A stretch of 9,158 bases of DNA from an uncultured Propioniciclava sp. GTDB lineage: Bacteria; Actinomycetota; Actinomycetes; Propionibacteriales; Propionibacteriaceae. Position 1 is the first letter of the stretch. Every line of letters begins with the position of its first letter. The position numbers and the translations under genes were made by a program. Under the pieces are notes generated by a model. It searched no databases. It was not told the origin of the DNA and saw only the letters and a list, made by a program, of their open reading frames with translations. The stretch spans positions 1 to 9,158 of the forward strand of contig CALMPQ010000445.1 in the NCBI GenBank assembly GCA_937872005.1, in the 5' to 3' direction. This document shows, one piece after another, positions 1 to 6,903 of this stretch.

Positions 1-864
1 GCTGGCGTCCTGGGTGTCATCGCGTCACTCCGCCCCCGCCCGGTGGCCCCGCCCACCAACCCGCGCCGAACCGCTGCCCTGCGGCGGCGCGTCCGGAAGA
101 TCCCGACCCGCACCCGCGTGTTGGCGCTGGTCGGCTTCGGCGCCGGCGCGTTGGTCGCGGTGCTGTCGGGCTGGCTGGTCGCGGTGGTGGCGATCCCGCT
201 GGCCGTGGTCGGTCTGCCCAGCCTGTTGCGGTCCCCGGCTGAGACGGCCCAGATCGAACGCCTCGAGGCGATGGCGGAGTGGACGAGGAACCTCGCCGGC
301 GTACTCACCGTCGGGGTCGGGTTGGAGCAGGCACTGGTCGCCACCCTGCGCTCCACCCCCGAAGCGATCAAGCCGGAGGTGTCCAGGCTGGTAGCCCGGC
401 TGCGTGCCCGCTGGTCGACCGAGGACGCCCTGCTGAAGTTCGCTGACGAGCTGGACGACGCGACCGGGGACCTGGTGGCCGCCTACCTGATCCTGGGTGC
501 CCGGCGACGCGGCGCCGGCCTGGCCAGCGTGCTGCAGGGGTTGGCCGAGTCGGTGGCCGACGACGTCACCGCCCGCCGCAAGGTCGAAGCTGACCGGGCC
601 AAGCCCCGCGCCACCGCCCGCAACGTCACCTTGATCACGTTGGGTGTGCTCGGGTTTCTCGCCTTCAACGGCCAGTTCATGGCCCCCTATGGCACCCCGC
701 TGGGCCAAGCCCTGCTGGCGGTGTTGCTGGGCGCGTACGCCGGCACATTGGTCTGGCTAAAGCGGATGTCGGTGGGTGAGCCCCTCCCGCGGTTCCTCGG
801 CGAAAGCCAAGGCTTCGCCGCTGAAGTCGAACTGGTGGCGGACCGTGCGGGGAGGGCGTCATGA
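1..864 (+). CDS. tadB: TadB-like type II/IV secretion system F-domain protein (5' truncated)
   Basis: This is probably one of the two polytopic inner-membrane platform proteins of a Tad/Flp pilus machine, which work with the TadA ATPase. The frame is open from base 1. The residues before the GTG at 43 (AGVLGVIASLRPRP) look like the end of a first membrane helix followed by a basic loop, so I read the gene as starting upstream of the window and do not treat the GTG at 43 as the true start. Visible parts in order are a hydrophobic pair of segments (about bases 115-225), a cytoplasmic F-domain-like helical region (about 270-600, with GVGLEQAL and a RRRGAGLASVLQGLAE stretch), and two C-terminal membrane helices (about 625-690 and 700-760). 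The stop overlaps the ATG of the next gene (ATGA, 861-864), which implies translational coupling. The family call is by pattern and by pairing with TadC. The TadB versus TadC assignment rests on gene order. Confidence 0.85.
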   Translation, partial: AGVLGVIASLRPRPVAPPTNPRRTAALRRRVRKIPTRTRVLALVGFGAGALVAVLSGWLVAVVAIPLAVVGLPSLLRSPAETAQIERLEAMAEWTRNLAGVLTVGVGLEQALVATLRSTPEAIKPEVSRLVARLRARWSTEDALLKFADELDDATGDLVAAYLILGARRRGAGLASVLQGLAESVADDVTARRKVEADRAKPRATARNVTLITLGVLGFLAFNGQFMAPYGTPLGQALLAVLLGAYAGTLVWLKRMSVGEPLPRFLGESQGFAAEVELVADRAGRAS

Positions 865-1763
865 CTGGCGCCCAGCTCGCCCTTGCCTCCGGCGCACTGA
901 TCACCCTCGGGCTGGTACTCGCGGTGTGGCGGCTCGTGCCCGCTGCGCCGGACCTGGGCGACGTCGTCGAGCGGCTGTCGCCCACCTACGGACGCCGCCG
1001 GCGCGGCGCCGTTGACGTGCAGGTCACCGGCGGCAAGGAGCGTGTCGGCCTCTGGGCGATGCGGAACCTGCCGGGCGGTGTGTGGGGCAGGGTGCCCAAC
1101 CGGGAACTAGCGCTGCTGCGCATCAGCCTGCCGCGCTACTACGGTGAGAAGATCACCTTCGCGCTGCTCGGCTTGGTGTTCCCCAGCGTGCTGGTGTTGG
1201 TGGTGGGACTATTCGGCTTCCAGGTACCGGTGGTCGTGCCCGTGGCCGCGAGCCTCGCCTTGGCTGGGGCGTTGTGGTTCCTACCGAACCTGAACGTCCG
1301 TGACGACGCCAAACGGGGCCGGCTGGAGTTCCACCGCGCGCTGGGCGCGTACGTCGACCTGGTCGCCCTCGAACGCAACTCCGGCTCGGGGCCGAGGCAG
1401 GCGATGGAAGCGGCCGCCGGCATCGGCCACAGCTGGGTCTTCCACCGCGTCGGCGAAGAACTCGCCCGATCCCGCTGGTCCGGCCAAGCACCCTGGGACG
1501 CGCTCACCACGCTGGCTGACGAGGTCGGCGTCCCAGAACTGGCCGACCTGGCCGACATCATGCGCCTGTCCGGGGAGGAGGGCGCCCAGGTGTACGCCAC
1601 CCTCAGGGCTCGCTCCACGGCGCTGCGCACCGCCCTGCTCACCAACGCCCAGGGCAAGGCGAACGAGTTGTCCGAACGGATGGTGGTGCCCGGCAGCTTG
1701 CTCGGCGTCGTCTTCATCGCCCTGCTCGTCACCCCGCCCCTGCTCCGCCTGTTGACCTCCTGA
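861..1763 (+). CDS. tadC: TadC-like type II/IV secretion system F-domain protein
   Basis: This 300-residue protein is the second platform protein of the Tad pilus assembly machine. It has an N-terminal membrane helix (residues 7-28), a basic cytoplasmic linker (YGRRRRGA at 43-50), a long hydrophobic pair (about 97-141), an F-type domain (about 155-270, including LGAYVDLVALERNSGSGPR and MRLSGEEGAQVYATLRARS), and a C-terminal helix (277-299). This layout and length are usual for the TadC half of the pair. The ATG overlaps the tadB stop. A 38-base gap separates it from the downstream pilin gene, the largest gap in the operon. Nothing in the sequence suggests damage. The family call is strong. 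Physical partnership with the preceding protein is inferred from the family. Confidence 0.87.
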   Translation: MTGAQLALASGALITLGLVLAVWRLVPAAPDLGDVVERLSPTYGRRRRGAVDVQVTGGKERVGLWAMRNLPGGVWGRVPNRELALLRISLPRYYGEKITFALLGLVFPSVLVLVVGLFGFQVPVVVPVAASLALAGALWFLPNLNVRDDAKRGRLEFHRALGAYVDLVALERNSGSGPRQAMEAAAGIGHSWVFHRVGEELARSRWSGQAPWDALTTLADEVGVPELADLADIMRLSGEEGAQVYATLRARSTALRTALLTNAQGKANELSERMVVPGSLLGVVFIALLVTPPLLRLLTS

Positions 1764-1801
1764 CCTCCCGCAACAACCCAACCCAACCGAGAGGAAACCC
1801 C
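1764..1801 (+). promoter_or_regulatory. Short leader with strong ribosome binding site for the pilin gene
   Basis: The gap between tadC and the pilin gene is C- and A-rich with almost no G until the Shine-Dalgarno. It contains AACCC AACCC AACC (1775-1788), then GAGAGG (1789-1794) seven bases before the ATG at 1802. This should leave the binding site unstructured and give efficient initiation, which fits a major pilin made in excess of the assembly proteins. No convincing promoter hexamers are visible here. The high-expression reading is inference. Confidence 0.5.
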
Positions 1802-1990
1802 ATGTTGACCACCCGCCTGATAACCACGTTCCTGCTGATCAAGGCTTGGCTCGACCCGAAGCTCCGCGACGAGCGCGGCAGTGTCAGCACCGAACAGGCC
1901 GTGATCACCGCCGCAGTCGTGCTGCTGGCCATCGCGATCGGCGCCGCGATCACCGCGTACGCCCAGGGCAAGATCGCCGCCCTCGGCTGA
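1802..1990 (+). CDS. Small Flp-like type IVb pilin, probable major pilin
   Basis: This 62-residue protein is probably the structural subunit of the pilus. It has a basic N-terminal leader and the motif DERGSVSTEQ (residues 23-32), followed by a hydrophobic helix (about 33-52) and a very short tail ending KIAALG. Class III prepilins are cut after the Gly (here G26) by a prepilin peptidase, with Glu at +5 (here E31). The Tyr that usually follows that Glu in Flp pilins is replaced by Gln32, so this is a divergent member. Size, position just after tadB/tadC and the strong Shine-Dalgarno (1789-1794) all fit a Flp-type pilin. The leader is long for the family at 26 residues. It could alternatively be a TadE-like peptide with no C-terminal domain. 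Confidence 0.75.
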   Translation: MLTTRLITTFLLIKAWLDPKLRDERGSVSTEQAVITAAVVLLAIAIGAAITAYAQGKIAALG

Positions 1991-2000
1991 ACGCAGCATC

Positions 2001-2390
2001 GTGAAGGGTCCCAAGTCCTTCCGCGCCGACGAGCGCGGTTCCGCGTCGGTCGAGTTGGTCGTCCTGATGCCGCTGCTGCTGCTGATCCTCTTCAGCGGCG
2101 TCCAGGGAGCGGTGTACTACCACGCCAGCACGCTCGCGCTGGCGACGGCCCAGGAGGGCGCCCGCGCAGCCGCCCGCCAGAACGCCACCCTCGCCGCGGG
2201 AACCTCCGCAGCGACTGCGTTCTTGACCGACACCGCCGGGGACTCCCTGACTGCCGTCACCATCACCGGATCACGCACCGCGGTCACCGTCACCATCACC
2301 GTCCGTGGGTCCAGCCTGAGCCTCGTGCCCGGCTGGACCCCCACGGTGGAACGGTCCGCCAGTCTTCCCGTCGAACGGATCACCCGATAA
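2001..2390 (+). CDS. TadE-like minor pilin (first copy)
   Basis: This is a 129-residue pseudopilin of the TadE type, thought in this family to act as a minor pilus component or in assembly at the membrane. The prepilin motif is ADERGSASVEL, with the predicted cut after G13 and Glu at +5 (E18). A hydrophobic helix follows (19-36, containing VVLMPLLLLILF), then a helical stretch rich in Ala with ATAQEGARAAAR, and a beta-rich Thr/Val domain with no cysteines. The GTG start lies 10 bases after the pilin stop and has only a weak Shine-Dalgarno, so it probably depends on translation of the upstream gene. GTG 2001 is chosen because it gives the short basic leader expected before the cleavage site. 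Its TAA overlaps the next ATG (TAATG, 2388-2392). Confidence 0.85.
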   Translation: MKGPKSFRADERGSASVELVVLMPLLLLILFSGVQGAVYYHASTLALATAQEGARAAARQNATLAAGTSAATAFLTDTAGDSLTAVTITGSRTAVTVTITVRGSSLSLVPGWTPTVERSASLPVERITR

Positions 2391-2818
2391 TGCCCAGAAT
2401 GAAGCGGGACGAGCGGGGGTCAGCCGCGGTCGAAGCCGTCATCGGCGTCCCCGCGCTGCTGCTGCTGGTCGGCCTGCTCGTCCTCGGTGGCCGCACCGCG
2501 ATCGCCCAACAAGCCGTTCAGGCCGCCGCCGCGGACGCCGCTCGAGCGGCCTCCATCGCCCGGACCCCGGCCGCAGCACGCAGCACTGCGAGCCATGCTG
2601 CCCACAGCAGCTTGGCCAACCAGGACCTCGACTGCGCCACCACTTCGGTGAGTGTCGACACCGCGGCGTTCGGCACCCCGGTGGGGACGCCGGGACAGGT
2701 GTCCACGACCGTGACCTGCGCGCTGCGACTGGACGAAATCGGGCTGCCGGGGCTCGGCGGCACCAAGACCATCACTGCCACCATGTCCAGCCCCTTGGAC
2801 ACCTACCGGGGAAGGTGA
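2390..2818 (+). CDS. TadE-like minor pilin (second copy, with cysteine pair)
   Basis: This is a 142-residue TadE-like pseudopilin. The leader MPRMKRDERG is followed by SAAVEAVIGVPALLLLVGLL, which predicts cleavage after G10 with Glu at +5 (E15) and a helix over about 16-33. The exported part has two cysteines (C82 and C110) that could form a disulfide outside the membrane. It ends in a DTYRGR tail that I recognise from actinobacterial TadE-type proteins. The ATG overlaps the previous stop as TAATG, and there is no good Shine-Dalgarno, so coupling is likely. An alternative ATG lies at 2399 and would shorten the leader by three residues. This copy is distinct from the first TadE-like protein rather than a recent duplicate, because similarity is confined to the N-terminal motif and helix. 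Confidence 0.85.
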   Translation: MPRMKRDERGSAAVEAVIGVPALLLLVGLLVLGGRTAIAQQAVQAAAADAARAASIARTPAAARSTASHAAHSSLANQDLDCATTSVSVDTAAFGTPVGTPGQVSTTVTCALRLDEIGLPGLGGTKTITATMSSPLDTYRGR

Positions 2819-2822
2819 CCCC

Positions 2823-3257
2823 ATGACCGTTCGCACTCGACGTCGCCATGACGAGCGCGGCTCGGTGAGCGTCTGGCTCGCGCTGGCCGCATTGACGATG
2901 GTGTTGTGCGTCGGGATCGCCGTCGATCTCGGTGGTCACGTCCATGCCCAGCAGCGGGCCCGCAGTCTCGCCGCCCAAGCTGCCCGCACCGCCGGGGAGG
3001 AAGTCGCGGCCGCCCAAGCCGTCCGCGGCCAGGCCCCGACCGTCGACGTCGCGGCCGCCAAGCAAGCTGCATCGGCCTACCTCGCTCAAGCCGGGGTCAC
3101 GGGCAGCGTGGGTGTCCGGTCCGGGAACGTCCTGGAGGTCACCGTGACCGACAGCTACACCCCGATGTTCCTCACCTCGATCGGCGTCCGCTCCCTCACC
3201 GTCACCGGCCACTCCACGGCCCGACTGGTCCGCGCTGTGCAAGGCACCGAACGATGA
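2823..3257 (+). CDS. TadG-like pilus-assembly protein
   Basis: This 144-residue protein matches the short actinobacterial TadE/TadG-like type usually encoded last among the Tad minor pilins. The basic leader MTVRTRRRHDERG precedes SVSVWLALAALTMVLCVGIA (helix about 19-35). A VDLGGHVHAQQRARSLAAQAARTAGEE segment and a C-terminal beta-rich region (about 92-140) follow. The DERGS motif is kept, but the +5 residue after G13 is Trp (W18) rather than Glu. This may mean it is not processed or methylated like the others and stays membrane-anchored. A strong Shine-Dalgarno GGGGAAGG (2808-2815) sits seven bases before the ATG. The stop overlaps the next ATG (ATGA, 3254-3257). Confidence 0.82.
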   Translation: MTVRTRRRHDERGSVSVWLALAALTMVLCVGIAVDLGGHVHAQQRARSLAAQAARTAGEEVAAAQAVRGQAPTVDVAAAKQAASAYLAQAGVTGSVGVRSGNVLEVTVTDSYTPMFLTSIGVRSLTVTGHSTARLVRAVQGTER

Positions 3258-6200
3258 TCCGGCAACGACTCACCGGACTGGCCGCCACTGTGGGCATTGC
3301 CGTCCTGCTTGTCGGCCTGCCCGCCCTCCTGCTCCAAGTTGGCCTCGGCAACCTGCCGACCATCACCGACTGGAGCGACGTGGTTGCCCTGCTCCTGCGA
3401 CGCGATGACGGCACTCTCGCGCTGGTGGTGATCAAGGCCCTCGGCTGGGTCACGTGGGCGATGCTGGCAGGACTGATCCTCTTGGAGATCGTGACCCGGA
3501 TCCGCGGCGTCCAACCCCGCGATCTACCCGGCCTCCACCTGCCGCAGGTCGCCGCCCGCCAGCTCGTCGCGGCCGCGGCGGCCCTGTTCGTTGCCCTGCC
3601 AGGCCCCACGCTCGCGTATGCCGATCCCCTCCCGGCGCCCGCGTCCATCGCCACCGTGACCGCGCCTCCCGCGCCGCAGGTGACCGCCTCACCCACGGCG
3701 CCTCACACCGTCGAGGACACGGCGCCTCCGGTTCAGACCAGGCAGCACACCGTCAAGCGCGGCGAGTCGCTGTGGTCGATCGCAGCCGCCGAACTCGGCA
3801 ACGGACGCCGCTACACCGAGATCGCCGCCCTCAACACCCGCCTCCTCGACGGCAAGGGAGACGACTTCCTTCGTGCCGGCTGGGTCCTGGCCCTCCCCGT
3901 CGGCGGCACCGACTCCACCACCAACCAAGCTCCCACCGAGACCTACACGGTTCGCGAGGGCGACACCCTCAGCGAGATCGCCCACGACCACCTCGGCGAC
4001 GCCCAAGCGTTCCCCAAGATCGTCGAGGCGTCCCGGACCATCACGCAACCCGGCGGCCGCCACCTCACCAACCCTGACGTCATCGACGTCGGCTGGACCT
4101 TGGCGATCCCTCGGCCGAGACCCGACACTGGCCAGAATCTGGCACCAGTTGCATCACCCACCCAACCGACGCGCGACGCGGTGACTCCGGAGCCGGTCGT
4201 GGAAGAGCCAGTCACGCACGAGCTCCCCGCGCCAGCTGAACCGGCGGTGATGCCTGCAGCATCGCCCGTCCCGTTGGCCCCTGAACCGGCGCCGGTGCAG
4301 ACGATCCGAGCCGTCGAGGCGGCCGACACCTCCACCGTGACCGTGGACGAGGCGGCACCCATTCCCGGCTGGCTGGTGCCCGGGCTGGTCGGTGCGGGCA
4401 GCCTCCTGGCCGGATCTCTCTGGGTGGCGTTGGGCCGCCGCCGTGCCGCACAGCTGCGCGCCCGGCGTCCCGGCCGGATGATCGCCACCCCGCCCCCCGC
4501 ACTCGACCCGATCGACAAGACGCTGCGTACCGAAGGTGCCTCGGCCGCGCTGGACGTCGCCTTCCTCGACGAAGCACTCCGGCGCCTGGCGGCCCGTCGC
4601 GGTCGAGCCGGCGAGCCCATGCCTCACCTCGCCGCCGTGGAACAGGCCGACGACGTGATCCGGCTGCATCTCGCCGACCCGGCCGACCTACGCGAACCCT
4701 GGCGGCACGCCCCGGACCGGCTGCGCTGGGAACTCCCTATCCAGAGCGACCTCGTCGAGGTGGGTCCGCTCGACGGTGCACTACCCGCGCCCTACCCGCA
4801 GCTGGTCACCCTCGGCCTGGACGAGGGCGGCCACCGCTGGCTGTACAACCTCGAAGAGGCCGGCGTCCTGCGCGTCATCGGCGACCCCGATCGGGCACGC
4901 GACTTCGTCCGCCACGCCGCAGCTGAGCTCGCGGTCCACCCGTGGACCCGAGACGTCCACGTCGAATGCGTGGGCATCGCTGCCGAAGCCGTCGCCTTCA
5001 ACCGACGACGCGTCCGCCACCACGACACGGCCGACATCACCGCTCACGTCATTGCCGACACCGTCGCCATGATCGACCGCACTCGCGAAGCCGGTCTGGA
5101 CATCCACACCGGCCGCGCCACTCTGCTGGACGACCCCCTGTGGGACAGCCGGCTCCTCCTCCTGGACACAGACCGCACCGACCTCACCGAACAACTGGCC
5201 CGTCTCCTCAACGACCAACCCCGCCAAACAGGCACCGCGCTCATGATGATCGACGTCGACGGAGGTCACGAAGACATCGACGCTGAGGTGCTCCGGGTCA
5301 CAGGTGACGGCCGCCTTCAGCTGCCCGGGGTCGGGCTCACGCTGACCGCCGCCGGGCTCACCGCACGGGACACGGCCGGGTGCGCCGCGATCTTCGCCCA
5401 AGCTGACGAGCCCGACGTCGAGTACCCCCAGCACCCCGAAGCTGCCCAGGGATGGAGGGCCCACACCAACCAGGCAGGCCAACTGTTGCCGGAGCACAGC
5501 GTCGCGCGTGACCGGTTCCCTGACGAGCCTGTCACCAACGTGCTGCCCGAGATCGATGAGGTCTACGTCGACGCCGCGGCCGTCACTCCTGACGACCTGA
5601 CCGCCCTCGCCCCCCACATCCCCGAGAGCGTCCGCGAGCTGGTTGAACAAGACGACCCGACCCTCGACGACGACGTCAGCACGTGGTTCGATCCGAGCTG
5701 CGACCTGCCCAAGCTGATGCTGCTGGGTCCCCTCACCGTCCGGGTCGCCCCCACCGGGACGCCAACCGCAGCCGTGGACCGCAAACCCTACTTCAGCGAA
5801 CTGCTCGCGTTTCTGGCCACCCGCCCGCACGGCGCTACCACCGAGGAAGTCGCGGACGCCATGGGCATCCTCACCGGACGCGTCCGCAAGGACGTCCTCG
5901 CCCTCCGCACCTGGCTGGGCGTCAACCCGCGCACCGGCCGTCCGCACGTGCCCGACAGCCGCCAAACCGCAGCAGCGAGCGTCCGAGGACGACCTGCTTA
6001 TCAAGTCGAAGACCTTCTGGTCGACGCGGACCTGTTCCGTCGCCTCCGCGCGCGGGGTGAGGCGCGAGGTTCTGCCGGCCTGGACGACCTTCGTCGGGCC
6101 TTGAGTCTCGTCAGCGGCACGCCATTCGGACAGCTCCGCCGGAACGGTGGCACCTGGCTCAGCGAAGGGCAGCGGCTCGACCAGGTCCTCCTGTGCTCGA

Positions 6201-6505
6201 TCGTCGACGTTGCCCACCTCGTCACGACTGCCAGCCTCGCCCTGGGCGACCACGCCGCGGCCCAAGAAGCTGCCCAGCTCGCCGTCCGTGTCGCGCCAGC
6301 CGAGGAGACCGCCCAGCTGGATCTCGCCGCCGCGCTTGCGTCCCAAGGACACCATCGCGCCGCCGAACAACTGCTCCGCGAGAACGTCTTCGACCGCAGC
6401 GACGACGAAGATGAGGCCCCTACCGAGATCCCCGCCCGCACCGAACAGATCATCGACAACAACCCCAAGTGGCTCGCCCGTCGAAGCACCAGAGCGTCAG
6501 CCTGA
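3254..6505 (+). CDS. Membrane protein with two LysM domains and a cytoplasmic SARP/BTAD-type regulator domain
   Basis: This protein has 1083 residues. By the positive-inside rule the order is: TM1 (8-30), TM2 (55-80), a basic cytoplasmic loop (R82, R84, R89), TM3 (101-122) ending in a possible signal-peptidase-like AYA/D site (121-124), a Pro-rich linker, LysM 1 (about 164-216, HTVKRGESLWSIA), LysM 2 (about 230-286, YTVREGDTLSEIA), a long Pro/Ala/Glu linker, and TM4 (372-393) followed by RRR (395-397). The rest is therefore cytoplasmic. Residues 500-720 form a mixed alpha/beta region I cannot name. Residues 818-905 resemble the SARP winged helix (LMLLGPLTVRV, then GRVRKDVLALRTWLG). Residues about 915-1045 resemble the BTAD helical repeat (VDADLFRRL, GTPFGQL, APAEE). 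LysM domains bind peptidoglycan, and SARP/BTAD proteins regulate transcription. The start at 3254 is chosen because it overlaps the tadG-like stop and gives a plausible first TM. An upstream extension of the frame reads through the tadG-like gene and is noise. Confidence 0.87.
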   Translation: MIRQRLTGLAATVGIAVLLVGLPALLLQVGLGNLPTITDWSDVVALLLRRDDGTLALVVIKALGWVTWAMLAGLILLEIVTRIRGVQPRDLPGLHLPQVAARQLVAAAAALFVALPGPTLAYADPLPAPASIATVTAPPAPQVTASPTAPHTVEDTAPPVQTRQHTVKRGESLWSIAAAELGNGRRYTEIAALNTRLLDGKGDDFLRAGWVLALPVGGTDSTTNQAPTETYTVREGDTLSEIAHDHLGDAQAFPKIVEASRTITQPGGRHLTNPDVIDVGWTLAIPRPRPDTGQNLAPVASPTQPTRDAVTPEPVVEEPVTHELPAPAEPAVMPAASPVPLAPEPAPVQTIRAVEAADTSTVTVDEAAPIPGWLVPGLVGAGSLLAGSLWVALGRRRAAQLRARRPGRMIATPPPALDPIDKTLRTEGASAALDVAFLDEALRRLAARRGRAGEPMPHLAAVEQADDVIRLHLADPADLREPWRHAPDRLRWELPIQSDLVEVGPLDGALPAPYPQLVTLGLDEGGHRWLYNLEEAGVLRVIGDPDRARDFVRHAAAELAVHPWTRDVHVECVGIAAEAVAFNRRRVRHHDTADITAHVIADTVAMIDRTREAGLDIHTGRATLLDDPLWDSRLLLLDTDRTDLTEQLARLLNDQPRQTGTALMMIDVDGGHEDIDAEVLRVTGDGRLQLPGVGLTLTAAGLTARDTAGCAAIFAQADEPDVEYPQHPEAAQGWRAHTNQAGQLLPEHSVARDRFPDEPVTNVLPEIDEVYVDAAAVTPDDLTALAPHIPESVRELVEQDDPTLDDDVSTWFDPSCDLPKLMLLGPLTVRVAPTGTPTAAVDRKPYFSELLAFLATRPHGATTEEVADAMGILTGRVRKDVLALRTWLGVNPRTGRPHVPDSRQTAAASVRGRPAYQVEDLLVDADLFRRLRARGEARGSAGLDDLRRALSLVSGTPFGQLRRNGGTWLSEGQRLDQVLLCSIVDVAHLVTTASLALGDHAAAQEAAQLAVRVAPAEETAQLDLAAALASQGHHRAAEQLLRENVFDRSDDEDEAPTEIPARTEQIIDNNPKWLARRSTRASA

Positions 6506-6725
6506 TGAGACGGCTGCCCGGGATGGGCCCTCCTACCCCTGCATCGAGACGCCGACTCAGCGTCATCGCACGCACCGGCAACGCCCAGATCAGGGTCACT
6601 GGATGGGCGGCGTGCGAGGTGGCCCAGATGGGGGAACGAGCAGCGCATCCAGGAGGCCAGGCGCCCTCGCGGCTGCGCTCGCAGTCCCGACATTCGACGC
6701 CCCCGAGCGGATCGCCTGCCGCGTG

Positions 6726-6731
6726 TAGTCT
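6726..6731 (+). promoter_or_regulatory. Possible -10 box for the downstream helical-repeat gene
   Basis: TAGTCT fits the TANNNT pattern of actinobacterial housekeeping -10 elements and would place a start near 6738, about 100 bases before the small upstream ORF. No good -35 lies 16-19 bases upstream. A TTCGAC at 6693-6698 is too far away. This is a weak candidate only. Confidence 0.25.
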
Positions 6732-6837
6732 CGTTGGGTCAGCGGCGCGCCCTGTGTGTTCTCCTGGGGGTGGGTAGGACCCGGGGCGCCGTCGCTGGCC
6801 ACCCAGTCTGACCGTCCACCGTCGCGGAGAGGTGAGG

Positions 6838-6903
6838 ATGACGTCTCCCCCGCTCGGCGTTTCCGTTCGCCACGGCGAACGATGGTGGCCGTGCGCACGG
6901 TGA
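6838..6903 (+). CDS. Small upstream ORF (21 residues) overlapping the next gene
   Basis: An ATG at 6838 has the best Shine-Dalgarno in the region (GGAGAGGTG, 6826-6834, about five bases away). It opens a 21-codon frame (MTSPPLGVSVRHGERWWPCAR) that ends at TGA 6901-6903. It is out of frame with the helical-repeat gene and runs past its ATG at 6882. It may be a translated leader that couples expression of the main gene. Alternatively it marks the true start of the main gene, separated from it by a frameshift or sequencing indel. The peptide matches no family I know. Confidence 0.35.
   Translation: MTSPPLGVSVRHGERWWPCAR
6864..6881. promoter_or_regulatory. Perfect 18-bp inverted repeat directly before the start codon at 6882
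   Basis: CGTTCGCC AC GGCGAACG is a perfect 8-bp inverted repeat with a 2-base centre, and its last base is followed immediately by the ATG. As RNA it would give a seven-pair stem with a four-base loop (CACG), occupying the place of a ribosome binding site. As DNA it is a plausible dimeric repressor operator. It lies wholly inside the small upstream ORF. The function is inferred; the symmetry is directly visible. Confidence 0.55.

Larger units (their letters stand above)
6506..6881. other. Intergenic gap of 376 bases with no complete gene
   Basis: This stretch lies between the end of the pilus operon and the helical-repeat gene. I find no protein of recognisable family in any frame, and no tRNA-like or rRNA-like sequence. 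The one longer open frame here (6469-6777) overlaps the end of the LysM-BTAD gene and reads as low-complexity noise. A short GC-rich self-complementary stretch (CTGCG CT CGCAG, about 6673-6684) is too weak to call a terminator. The 3' half contains a possible -10 box (6726-6731), the start of a small upstream ORF (6838) and a palindrome (6864-6881), each listed separately. Confidence 0.6.

Noticed and set aside
25..708. A 227-residue minus-strand frame opposite tadB
   Set aside because: The product is Gly/Gln/Arg-rich with no recognisable domain, and the opposite strand encodes a clear membrane protein.
2906..3253. Upstream extension of the LysM-BTAD frame through the tadG-like gene
   Set aside because: The extension is an Arg/Pro-rich shadow of the tadG-like frame. 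The ATG at 3254 overlaps the preceding stop and leads directly into a membrane helix.
4781..6370. A 529-residue open frame on the minus strand, antisense to the LysM-BTAD gene
   Set aside because: Long antisense frames are expected opposite GC-rich genes. The product shows no domain, and the plus-strand protein over the same bases is well supported.
6756..6881. GTG 6756 as the start of the helical-repeat gene
   Set aside because: There is no ribosome binding site before it and the added residues are low-complexity with no family likeness. ATG 6882 is preferred, though start choice remains uncertain because of the 6838 ORF.
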